Below, one piece after another: positions 39,942 to 47,166 of a stretch of 47,166 nt of DNA (position 1 is its first letter; the number at the start of each line of letters is the position of its first letter). Made by a program: the position numbers and the translations under genes. This stretch comes from Deltaproteobacteria bacterium (GTDB taxonomy: Bacteria > Myxococcota_A > Polyangia > JAAYKL01): assembly GCA_030595125.1 (NCBI GenBank), contig JAUVDV010000044.1, positions 1 through 47,166 on the forward strand, in the 5' to 3' direction. Under the pieces are notes generated by a model. It worked only from the letters and a program-made list of their open reading frames with translations. It was not told where the DNA came from and searched no databases.

Positions 39942-41579
39942 ATGTCACACAACACAAATCGGTTTTGGGCCCTCATAGCTGTCGCCATCCTTGCGCTCAG
40001 CACGACTGCCGTCATGGCGGATGAGGAAGAAAGCTCGGTGTCCCTTGACGTATCCCTCGGAGCGGATGGCAACGCCGACGGAGTGGATCGTCCTACACAT
40101 CGCCCGTTCAATATCCATTTTGGAGCGGGTTTCAACCTGGGGCTCGGAGACGAACTCAATGACGGCGGATTCGGCGATCTGGGCGGACAGGGCCTGATCG
40201 GCCTGGACATCGTCATGGCGGATCCGCTGGCTTTCTCGATTCTGGGTGGATTCAACGCGTTTTCATCGACAGATAGTTATGACGGTCTTCGCAGCATGTT
40301 CATCGGCGCCGGCCTCCATCTCCGTCTGATTGCCGACAAGAACGGTGCGCTCTTTGACGAAGGCACCGCGGCGGGCAACCTCTGGATCGACGCCCATTTT
40401 GATTATGTAGCCCATCTCTTCGAGGACCACGGCGGCTACAACGTCGGTCTCGGTTACGAATTCGCTCTCTGGAAGGACGTAAACTTCGGGCCGTACGTGA
40501 GGTTCCAGCACGTGGTCTGGGGCGAGGGCCAGCTGTACAAGGTCCTGTCCTTCGGCGTGCAGATATCCCTTGGCGGATCCACCGGACCGGACGACAAGGA
40601 CGGTGACGGCATCCTCGATCCGAATGACAAGTGCCCGCTCGATCCCGAGGATATGGACGGATTCAAGGACACCGACGGATGCCCGGACACCGACAACGAC
40701 GAGGACGGAATCCTCGACGTGGACGACAAGTGCCCGGATGTGGCCGGTATCGCGGCGAACAATGGTTGCCCCGACGACGACCTCGATGGGGACGGCATCA
40801 AGAACGATGCCGACCAGTGCCCGGAGGAAGCCGAGGACATGGACGAGTTTGAGGATGAGGACGGCTGCCCCGATCCCGACAATGATCAGGATGGCGTTCT
40901 CGATCCCGATGACAAGTGCCCGCTCGAGCCCGAGGATAAGGACGGATTCGAGGACGAGGACGGCTGCCCCGATCCCGACAATGATCAGGACGGCATCCTC
41001 GATGCGGACGACGAGTGCCCCAACGAGGCAGAGTCCATGAACGGCGTGGACGACGAGGACGGATGTCCCGACCTTGTTCGCGTGGTGGGCGATCAGATCA
41101 AAATCCTCCAGAAGGTGTACTTCGCCACCGGCAAGGCCAAGATCCTCGACAAGTCGCATGATCTTCTCAAGGAAGTGGCCGCGGTCATCAAGGCCAAGCC
41201 CGACATCAAGGTTCGGGTCGAGGGCCACACAGATGACGTGGGCAGGGACAAGAAGAACATGAGGCTCTCCCAGAAACGCGCGGACAGCGTGCAAAAGTTC
41301 CTGGAGGATGAAGGCGTCCCGGCCGCCCAGCTGGCGGCAGAGGGCAAGGGGGAGACCACTCCCATCGCCGACAACAAGACCAAGGAGGGCAAGGCGCAGA
41401 ACAGGCGGGTGGAGTTCCACATCATCTCCGCACCCAAGCCTGTCCCGGCGGTAGCCCCGGAGGCAGCGCCTGAGGCAGTCCCGGCGGTAGCGCCGGAGGC
41501 AGCCCCAGCGGTAGCCCCGGAGGCAGCACCTGAGGCCCCCGCGTCCCCGCCGCCCGCAGCACCCACCGCCGCCGAATAG
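39942..41579 (+). CDS. OmpA-family protein with thrombospondin type 3 repeats
   Basis: The 545-residue protein has a Sec signal (cleavage likely after V-M-A), an N-terminal region (about 45-215) that looks like a small outer-membrane barrel, a run of calcium-binding thrombospondin type 3 repeats (about 220-380; repeated D-x-D-x-D-G-x-x-D units), an OmpA C-terminal peptidoglycan-binding domain (about 385-500; G-H-T-D-D-V-G, L-S-Q-K-R-A, N-R-R-V-E-F), and an Ala/Pro/Glu tail of about 45 residues. It would link the outer membrane to the wall. The tail after the OmpA domain is unusual. CGGAGC precedes the ATG. It is divergent from bamD. Confidence 0.92.
   Translation: MSHNTNRFWALIAVAILALSTTAVMADEEESSVSLDVSLGADGNADGVDRPTHRPFNIHFGAGFNLGLGDELNDGGFGDLGGQGLIGLDIVMADPLAFSILGGFNAFSSTDSYDGLRSMFIGAGLHLRLIADKNGALFDEGTAAGNLWIDAHFDYVAHLFEDHGGYNVGLGYEFALWKDVNFGPYVRFQHVVWGEGQLYKVLSFGVQISLGGSTGPDDKDGDGILDPNDKCPLDPEDMDGFKDTDGCPDTDNDEDGILDVDDKCPDVAGIAANNGCPDDDLDGDGIKNDADQCPEEAEDMDEFEDEDGCPDPDNDQDGVLDPDDKCPLEPEDKDGFEDEDGCPDPDNDQDGILDADDECPNEAESMNGVDDEDGCPDLVRVVGDQIKILQKVYFATGKAKILDKSHDLLKEVAAVIKAKPDIKVRVEGHTDDVGRDKKNMRLSQKRADSVQKFLEDEGVPAAQLAAEGKGETTPIADNKTKEGKAQNRRVEFHIISAPKPVPAVAPEAAPEAVPAVAPEAAPAVAPEAAPEAPASPPPAAPTAAE
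40594..41080 (+). repeat. Thrombospondin type 3 repeat region
   Basis: Repeated units of about 36 or 75 bases encode G-C-P-D-P-D-N-D-Q-D-G-I/V-L-D type calcium-binding loops. Two adjacent units (near 40840-41020) are almost identical, which suggests recent duplication. Confidence 0.8.
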
Positions 41580-41617
41580 AACACCGCAATATCCGCGATC
41601 ACGCGAAACGCTCAGAT

Positions 41618-42592
41618 ATGAAACCAAAAATTCTCGTGACAAGACGAATCCCGGACGCGGGGCTTTCTCTTATCGAATCCATATGTGACAACCACGTCTT
41701 TCCGGGCGACCTTCCTCCCACCAGGGAAGAGCTGATCGATCTGGTTCCCGGCATCGACGGCCTGCTGTGTCTCCTTACCGACCCCATTGACAAAAAAGTG
41801 ATCGAGGCCGCCGGGGACAATCTCAAAGTGATCAGCAGCTACGCCGCCGGGTTCGACAACATCGCCGTGGACATAGCGACAGCTCGGGGGATACCGGTCG
41901 GCCACACCCCGGGAGTACTCACCGAGACCACCGCCGATCTCGCGTTCTCGCTGCTTTGCTCGGCCGCCAGGCGCATCGTCGAAGGTGAACGGTTCGCTCG
42001 GGAAGGCAAGTGGAAGACCTGGGGCCCCACCCTGCTAATGGGGAGGGACATCCACGGAGCCACCCTGGGGATCATGGGTATGGGCAGCATCGGGCGTGCA
42101 ATGGCGAGGCGAGGGGCCGGCTTCGGTATGCGAGTGATCTACTACGATAGTTCACCCGGCGAGATCGAGACGCAAAAATTTGCCCGTCCGGTTTCCCTTG
42201 ACCAGCTTCTTTCCGAATCCGATTTCTTGAGCCTGCATGTTCCCCTCACCGGGGATACGAGGCACATCATCGATGGGAAGGCCCTGGCAAAAATGAAGGC
42301 TACCGCCATTCTCGTCAACACGGCCCGCGGCGGCGTCGTCGATCACGACGCCCTTTTCGACGCGCTGAAAAAAGAGATCATCGGGTATGCGGCCCTGGAC
42401 GTCACCGAGCCCGAGCCACTCCCGCCGGATCACGAGCTCTACACCCTCCCCAACTGTCTCATCGTACCGCACCTGGGAAGCGCGAGCGTCGCGACGCGGG
42501 AGACCATGGCCGTAATGGCGGCCAAAAACCTGATCGCCGGCCTAAATGGAGAACAGCTTCCCAACTGCGCAAACCCGCAAGTCTACAAATAG
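41618..42592 (+). CDS. D-2-hydroxyacid dehydrogenase (glyoxylate/hydroxypyruvate reductase type)
   Basis: A cytoplasmic NAD(P)-dependent dehydrogenase of 324 residues. The nucleotide-binding motif G-M-G-S-I-G is near residue 152. The catalytic residues are in place: Arg in V-N-T-A-R-G-G-V-V-D, Glu in D-V-T-E-P-E-P and His in P-H-L-G-S-A. Overall pattern matches the GyaR/GhrB-type glyoxylate and hydroxypyruvate reductases, which make glycolate and D-glycerate; other 2-keto acids are possible. It starts 38 bases after the OmpA-family gene, with no strong ribosome binding site, and ends four bases before the convergent protease gene. It may feed the glycerate 2-kinase encoded at 8874. Confidence 0.9.
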   Translation: MKPKILVTRRIPDAGLSLIESICDNHVFPGDLPPTREELIDLVPGIDGLLCLLTDPIDKKVIEAAGDNLKVISSYAAGFDNIAVDIATARGIPVGHTPGVLTETTADLAFSLLCSAARRIVEGERFAREGKWKTWGPTLLMGRDIHGATLGIMGMGSIGRAMARRGAGFGMRVIYYDSSPGEIETQKFARPVSLDQLLSESDFLSLHVPLTGDTRHIIDGKALAKMKATAILVNTARGGVVDHDALFDALKKEIIGYAALDVTEPEPLPPDHELYTLPNCLIVPHLGSASVATRETMAVMAAKNLIAGLNGEQLPNCANPQVYK

Positions 42593-42596
42593 ACCT

Positions 42597-45494
42597 CTAA
42601 AAAGCCCCGCCCATCACCACTATTAATTCGTTGGATCCGCCGGCCATCAGCCCCCGCGCGTATCCGGTGCGCAGGGTAATGGGCATGTAGTAGCCGAAAA
42701 AAACCGACCACACCAGCTCAGCGCCGATGCTGCTGTGCCAGTCGTCCCGATCGAGTTCGTCGAAAGTGATCAGCACGTTGTCGGTGAATATCCCCGCATG
42801 CAGCCGCCTGAAGAACAGGGGCAACGTCTTGTAGGCCGCCTGTGCCCACCACAAGGGGAATCGATATTCGAGTTTCAGCAAATGGTACTGATCTCCACGC
42901 AAGCTCCCCGGCGGGTATCCGCGCAATGACGCCTGTCCCATGAAGGTGGCGTTCCACAGGGCGTCCAGGGTGTTCTGTTCCCTGTATCCTCCCACTGAAA
43001 AGTCCGACTGCTCCGGCGGACTGCTGATGTGAACCCCACCCGAAAGGCGAAGAGCGAATACATGATGATCCAGCCACGGCGCTTCGATGTACTCTGACCA
43101 GCCGTACCTGAACGTGGCCAGTTTCTGCTTTCCCCCGAGCGCGGGATGATAGAAATTGACGCTTGCCAAAACATTTCTACCCTCTTCGGGCGAGATGCCG
43201 TAAATCGCCGAGAAGGTGTCGCTGTAAGACCAGCCGAAGCTCAACCCCGCGCGGAAATAGTCAACGGGTATCTCGGGCAGATCGGCGTTCGGGTTGAATT
43301 CTATCTCCAGATCTCCCCTTGGCCTGGCGTGGATCAGCGAGTACCTGACGGAGAGCGAATGGCCGCGATCCAGACCCGGAACCGACGCGGAGAGACCTGC
43401 CGAACCCGAGATTATCTCCTGAATCCAGCGCCGCTCCTCGCCGCCCACAAGGTATCCTGTTTCACGGGGGGCCATTCGGCGGGAAAAACCGAGATTTAGT
43501 GATGGATCCATGCCGTAGTACGCGTAGCCGAATCCTGTGGATAGAGTGTTATCCTGTATTCCGTAATTGAAATTTGCGGCCACACTATGCCGGCCCACCG
43601 CATCGCTCATCGAGACGAGGGCCTGTAGAACCGTCTGCTGGCCCTGCGTGGACAGCCCCAGCATCCACGCGCGCGGGAGAATGCTGGGCAACGGATTGTA
43701 GGTTACTATTTCGGCGTTCGACGGATCGGGCACCGCGCGGGCCTGCGGTAACTCTACGGGATCATCTGTGACCTCCGGCGCATTGTCCGGATCAAAATCC
43801 ATCACGTGTACGTTCCACCCGAGGGACGAGAATTTCAGAAACGCCAGCGTTTGCCCGTCTGGTGAGACTGCGGGGGCGAGCGCGCCCGAGACGACGTTGG
43901 TTATCCTGATAAGTCGGTCACTTTTCAGGTCGTAGGCGTATATGTTGTTAATGCCGCTACGATCCGAGGAAAAGACGACGAAGCGCCCGGAAGGATCGAA
44001 CGCAGGTGAGGCCTCCAGGCGCGCATCATCTGTGACGCGTCGTTTCTTTCCCGTGCTCGGGTCTATGATGAACAGATCTACCTGAGGCCCGGTGCGAATG
44101 ATCGTCGCAACGGAGCGCCCATCGGGAGACCATACGGGTTCGTAAACCTGATCGCTGTGAGCGGAATCGATGAGAGTCCGAACCGGATTGCCTCTCTCGT
44201 CGGTGAGTACGAGCCTGGTGGTTCCCGCCTCGTTGACCGTCATGACAAGTAAATCACCTCGGGGCGAGACGGCCGCCTCTCGCGCCCTGGCTCCATAAGT
44301 TATACGCCGGGGATCCAGACCGGGCCGGTCGAGCACGAACACGTCGCTGAACCGGTACCAGTTTTTGAAAGGCGCGTTTCGCGTGTAGTAGATATGCCCG
44401 GCATGATCCATGGAAACGCTCGCGTTGGTTCCGGATCGCGCAATACGCTCCCTCGAGGATCCGTCGATGGCCAGCATGTACAGCCCGGATCGTTCCTGCA
44501 TGTTGGAGATGGGGATGATCAGCGCGTCGCCCCCCGGGGTGAAGATCGGGCTGCCCTTGGTTTCTCCGTCGTCGGTCACTGCCCTGGACTCGGTCAACCC
44601 GTCGGCTTCCACCCGCTCTTTCGTCTCTTGAGCCTTCTTCAGAGCCTCGTTGCGCCAGTCGTCGTACACCGTCACAAGGTCCACCCCGAGTACGCGCTTG
44701 AAGGTTCGGTTCATGCCGTAGGGGAGGGTGGCAGATCCGTACAGTCGGCAGATCTCGACGATCTTCTCCTCGCCGAACCGGGTCCGCAGGTAGTCCATGA
44801 ACATGGCGCCATAGTTGTAGTGCGCGCCGCCGCGAGGAAACTTCATGCTTTCGTTGGACAGCTCTCCGAGGGTGAGCAAATGTCCTTCGAGCGCATGGGT
44901 TCTTATCAACATCGAGTATGCCGTCGATCGAATACGACCTCCCCCCGTGCGATAAGTTTCGTCCATTATGGCGAGGCCCTCGATGAACCAGCGCGGCTGC
45001 ATCTGATTGGGCAGGTACACGTCTCCGAAGATGGTGTTGATGATCCTCGAGACGCCGCCGTGCATCTGCAGATGGATCACGTGGGTGTACTCGTGGGTAA
45101 TCAGCACGCGCAGCCAGTCCCGATAACTGGAGAGCCCGGACCTGCCCACGTCCATCCGCGGCCCGGTGGCGTACAACCTTATCAGAGGCCGCGGCGAGGC
45201 CATCGCCAGGCCGTTCGCCGAATCGGTCTGGTCCGTCAGGATCATCTCCGTGGGACCGTTCACCTCCCATCCGAACAGGATCGTGAGCTCGTCGTGAATC
45301 TCTTCGGCCAGGGAGGCTGCCAGTCGCGCGTTGGGCTCCAGTCCCTGGTGGAAGTGAATATTGAAATGCTCGGTGTGAATGGTGAAGTAGGCGAGATTTG
45401 GATCGCCGCCTCTCGACGAGATGGGTGCAAGCACGCCGATCATCAGCATGATGCAGCCAAAAATGCGAGCAGTGTATTTGTTGAAAATACCCAT
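42597..45494 (-). CDS. Metalloprotease, beta-propeller and outer-membrane barrel fusion
   Basis: The 965-residue protein has a signal peptide (1-29). Residues about 35-290 form a gluzincin-like peptidase (Peptidase_MA type) with H-E-Y-T-H (134-138) and W-F-I-E-G (Glu 172) as the third zinc ligand. Residues about 300-600 are a TolB/PD40-like propeller (S-P-D-G-R-S, F-D-P-S-G-R-F, V-S-P-D-G-Q). The last 330 residues look like a surface-antigen/Omp85-type barrel with S-L-R-G-Y-P-P-G and L-E-Y-R-F-P-L, ending in Phe as outer-membrane barrels do. It could be a protease displayed through, or held at, the outer membrane. The start is set at 45494 because the upstream frame to 45737 is antisense and lacks a signal. 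Confidence 0.87.
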   Translation of the reverse strand: MGIFNKYTARIFGCIMLMIGVLAPISSRGGDPNLAYFTIHTEHFNIHFHQGLEPNARLAASLAEEIHDELTILFGWEVNGPTEMILTDQTDSANGLAMASPRPLIRLYATGPRMDVGRSGLSSYRDWLRVLITHEYTHVIHLQMHGGVSRIINTIFGDVYLPNQMQPRWFIEGLAIMDETYRTGGGRIRSTAYSMLIRTHALEGHLLTLGELSNESMKFPRGGAHYNYGAMFMDYLRTRFGEEKIVEICRLYGSATLPYGMNRTFKRVLGVDLVTVYDDWRNEALKKAQETKERVEADGLTESRAVTDDGETKGSPIFTPGGDALIIPISNMQERSGLYMLAIDGSSRERIARSGTNASVSMDHAGHIYYTRNAPFKNWYRFSDVFVLDRPGLDPRRITYGARAREAAVSPRGDLLVMTVNEAGTTRLVLTDERGNPVRTLIDSAHSDQVYEPVWSPDGRSVATIIRTGPQVDLFIIDPSTGKKRRVTDDARLEASPAFDPSGRFVVFSSDRSGINNIYAYDLKSDRLIRITNVVSGALAPAVSPDGQTLAFLKFSSLGWNVHVMDFDPDNAPEVTDDPVELPQARAVPDPSNAEIVTYNPLPSILPRAWMLGLSTQGQQTVLQALVSMSDAVGRHSVAANFNYGIQDNTLSTGFGYAYYGMDPSLNLGFSRRMAPRETGYLVGGEERRWIQEIISGSAGLSASVPGLDRGHSLSVRYSLIHARPRGDLEIEFNPNADLPEIPVDYFRAGLSFGWSYSDTFSAIYGISPEEGRNVLASVNFYHPALGGKQKLATFRYGWSEYIEAPWLDHHVFALRLSGGVHISSPPEQSDFSVGGYREQNTLDALWNATFMGQASLRGYPPGSLRGDQYHLLKLEYRFPLWWAQAAYKTLPLFFRRLHAGIFTDNVLITFDELDRDDWHSSIGAELVWSVFFGYYMPITLRTGYARGLMAGGSNELIVVMGGAF

Positions 45495-45621
45495 AAAACG
45501 GTCCCGGTAAATCCTATCTTCGCACGTAAAAAGCGTCAAACCGCAACCGGGCCGTCGCTTCACCGACAACCTGTAACGTGATACCGTGACCTCGAATAGA
45601 CAAGACAATGGAGGTGAGCGG

Positions 45622-46995
45622 ATGGCGGCGGCGCGCGCCCATTGGGGATCTAGATTCGGATTTGTATTGGCTGCGGCGGGCTCGGCGGTGGGACTGGGCA
45701 ACCTGTGGAAGTTCCCGTACATAACCTGGGAAAACAACGGCGGCGCGTTTGTGATCGTCTACCTCGTGGCCATCCTGGTACTCGGCTTGCCGATCATGAT
45801 GGCTGAGATTTTGATCGGTCGACGGGCTCAACTATCCGCGGTCCCCGCCTTCGAAAAGTTAGGTGGCAAGGGGTGGTCAATTGTGGGATGGCTCGGGGTT
45901 GCGTCGGGCACGACAATCCTCTCCTATTACATGGTGATCGCAGGATGGTCCGTGCGTTCGTTTTACCAGTGTCTCGTCTGGTCGTTCACATCGTACACAC
46001 CGCCGGCGGAGGGTGATTTCGGTGCGTTCCTGGCCAACGCCCCGCTACAGATCGGACTGACCGCCATTTTCTCCGTTGCTACAGCGTTCATCGTTTATCG
46101 GGGCATCGGAGGTGGAATAGAAAAAGCCACCAAGATCATGATGCCGGTCCTTATCATTATATTGCTCTACCTGGTGGGCACAGCGCTCACTCTGGACGGA
46201 CGCGACGAGGCTCTCTCCATGTTGTTCACGCCCCACTTCGACCAGCTACCGGCGAAGGGCTACCTCGAGGCGGTTGGCCACGCGTTCTTCACCCTGTCGC
46301 TGGGGCTTGGGGCTATGATCGTGTACGGATCGTACATCGGGAAAAAGGAGTCGATCTTCGGCGCAGCGGCGTGGGTTGTCGTGCTGGACACCTTGTTCGC
46401 GCTTTTCGCCGCCATCGCGATGTTTACCATCATCCTCTCTGTGCCGGAAATGCAGGATCGGATGTCCGGCTCCACAATGGGGATGCTGTTCATCACCCTT
46501 CCGGATCTGTTTTACACCAATATGCCCGGTGGCAGGATCCTGGCTCCGGCGTTTTTCATCCTGGTGGGATTTGCAGCGCTTTCTTCGACCATCTCCCTGG
46601 GCGAGGTGATCACGTCCCTTATGATTGATAAAAAGGGTTGGTCCCGGCCAAAGGCAACGATCATCTGCGCGGGGGGAGTCTTCGTCGGATCGATCCTGGC
46701 CGCCCTCTCCCTGGGAGCTGTTGAGCCCCTGTCCAGTTTCGAGTTGATCGAGGGCAAGCCGGGGGTCTTGGCCACCCTGGACCACATGGCAGCCAACTGG
46801 ATGTTGCCCCTCGGAGGTCTGGGAATTACCATCTTTGTGGGGTGGTTCCTCGGCAGGAAGAACGCCATGGAAGAGCTGGGCATCACCAAGCCGTCCCTGC
46901 CCTTCACCATCTGGATCTGGTGCCTCAGGATTGTCGCCCCGGCGGCCATAATCGCCCTGCTCGTCGCCGTCGCTATCGGCAAGGACTTCAGCTGA
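45622..46995 (+). CDS. Sodium-dependent transporter of the NSS (SNF) family
   Basis: This integral membrane symporter (457 residues, about 11-12 helices) takes up an amino acid or related solute with sodium. Helix 1 has the family signature G-S-A-V-G-L-G-N-L-W-K-F-P-Y with the unwound sodium/substrate site; later helices show N-N-G-G-A-F and L-S-L-G-L-G-A-M-I-V-Y-G-S-Y. The substrate is not predictable. ATG 45622 is four bases after GGAGGTGA, a strong ribosome binding site; GTG 45586 is rejected for that reason. It stands alone between the divergent protease gene and a terminator. Confidence 0.94.
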   Translation: MAAARAHWGSRFGFVLAAAGSAVGLGNLWKFPYITWENNGGAFVIVYLVAILVLGLPIMMAEILIGRRAQLSAVPAFEKLGGKGWSIVGWLGVASGTTILSYYMVIAGWSVRSFYQCLVWSFTSYTPPAEGDFGAFLANAPLQIGLTAIFSVATAFIVYRGIGGGIEKATKIMMPVLIIILLYLVGTALTLDGRDEALSMLFTPHFDQLPAKGYLEAVGHAFFTLSLGLGAMIVYGSYIGKKESIFGAAAWVVVLDTLFALFAAIAMFTIILSVPEMQDRMSGSTMGMLFITLPDLFYTNMPGGRILAPAFFILVGFAALSSTISLGEVITSLMIDKKGWSRPKATIICAGGVFVGSILAALSLGAVEPLSSFELIEGKPGVLATLDHMAANWMLPLGGLGITIFVGWFLGRKNAMEELGITKPSLPFTIWIWCLRIVAPAAIIALLVAVAIGKDFS

Positions 46996-47003
46996 AAAGA
47001 CTG

Positions 47004-47024
47004 TCGGATTCGTTTCCGATTTTT
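47004..47024 (+). terminator. Intrinsic terminator after the NSS transporter gene
   Basis: TCGGA-TTCGTT-TCCGA (47004-47019) is a five-pair stem with a six-base loop followed directly by five T. It lies eight bases after the stop codon. Confidence 0.55.
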
Positions 47025-47093
47025 CCCTATTGACCCCGATAGGCGTGCCGCCGATACTCCCTTTCAAATTGCCACTATAAAGGAGGGGAATCG

Positions 47094-47166
47094 ATGACAC
47101 CGAACCAGGCGTTCGACGAAATGCTCACCCGAATCGAAGCGCTCGACAAATCCAATATCAGGCCGC
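47094..47166 (+). CDS. Start of an unidentified gene (partial, cut by window end)
   Basis: An ATG at 47094 follows AAAGGAGGGG, one of the strongest ribosome binding sites in the window. The 24 visible codons encode M-T-P-N-Q-A-F-D-E-M and then a short amphipathic helix. There is no signal peptide. The frame stays open to the end of the window, so the product cannot be named. Confidence 0.65.
   Translation, partial: MTPNQAFDEMLTRIEALDKSNIRP

Noticed and set aside
40263-41642. Minus-strand open frame (459 codons) opposite the OmpA-family gene
   Set aside because: Its Val/Ile/Gly-rich repeats are the mirror of the Asp-rich TSP3 repeats on the plus strand.
44254-45270. Second minus-strand frame (338 codons) inside the protease-barrel gene
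   Set aside because: Arg/His-rich composition typical of a shifted reading of a real gene; the supported frame has HExxH, propeller and barrel motifs.

Overview
The window looks like chromosomal DNA of a GC-rich, probably anaerobic or facultatively anaerobic Myxococcota-type bacterium (formerly Deltaproteobacteria). Evidence: an AgmX/PglI-type TonB-like protein; several lipoproteins with Asp/Thr-rich linkers; a secreted protein ending in a MYXO-CTERM-like tail (Cys, hydrophobic helix, basic end); BamD and OmpA-family proteins showing an outer membrane; and maturation genes for [FeFe]-hydrogenase. I saw no phage, transposase, CRISPR array or rRNA. Genes are tightly packed, with no gene-free stretch above 300 bases.

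Layout. 1-2.4 kb: the 3' end of hydG, then hydE and hydF (H-cluster assembly). 2.4-6.5 kb: uppP on the minus strand, then a molybdenum cofactor operon moeA-moaA-moaC-mog. 6.6-8.9 kb: a Cys-rich lipoprotein, a CTERM-type surface protein and a four-helix membrane protein. 8.9-12.4 kb: glycerate 2-kinase and a radical SAM protein carrying a lipoprotein-like tail. 12.4-14.2 kb: a phosphoesterase and a CpXC-like protein (minus), then tRNA-Gly(GCC) with its own promoter and terminator. 14.2-18 kb: a minus-strand operon of a zinc-ribbon protein with a histone-H1-like tail, a Tat-exported DUF362 protein and a membrane polyferredoxin. 18-24.8 kb: mnmG and two alkaline-phosphatase-superfamily proteins, one Tat lipoprotein and one LtaS-like. 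25-29.2 kb: a DUF1566 lipoprotein, the AgmX-like protein and a sensorless hybrid histidine kinase. 29.2-32.3 kb: operon glmU-lipoprotein-pgsA-yigZ. 32.4-35.1 kb: two tandem paralogous lipoproteins. 35.2-38 kb: lipid-kinase-like protein, GAF-like protein, TPR lipoprotein. 38-39.7 kb: TPR protein and BamD (minus). 39.9-47.2 kb: OmpA/TSP3 protein, 2-hydroxyacid dehydrogenase, a protease-propeller-barrel protein (minus), an NSS transporter and the start of one more gene.

Much of the window serves the cell envelope: lipid II carrier recycling (UppP), UDP-GlcNAc supply (GlmU), phospholipid synthesis (PgsA), outer-membrane assembly (BamD), a wall/membrane link (OmpA), and many exported lipoproteins. 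A second theme is anaerobic redox: hydrogenase maturases, molybdenum cofactor, and a DUF362/polyferredoxin module.

The most unusual items are the radical SAM enzyme continuous with a lipobox-like segment, a Thr/Asp linker and a TonB-C-like Cys domain (10313-12388); the CTERM protein beside a small membrane protein with buried His/Glu residues (7764-8850); the fused metalloprotease/beta-propeller/outer-membrane barrel (42597-45494); and the polyferredoxin with an internal twin-arginine segment (14193-15890).
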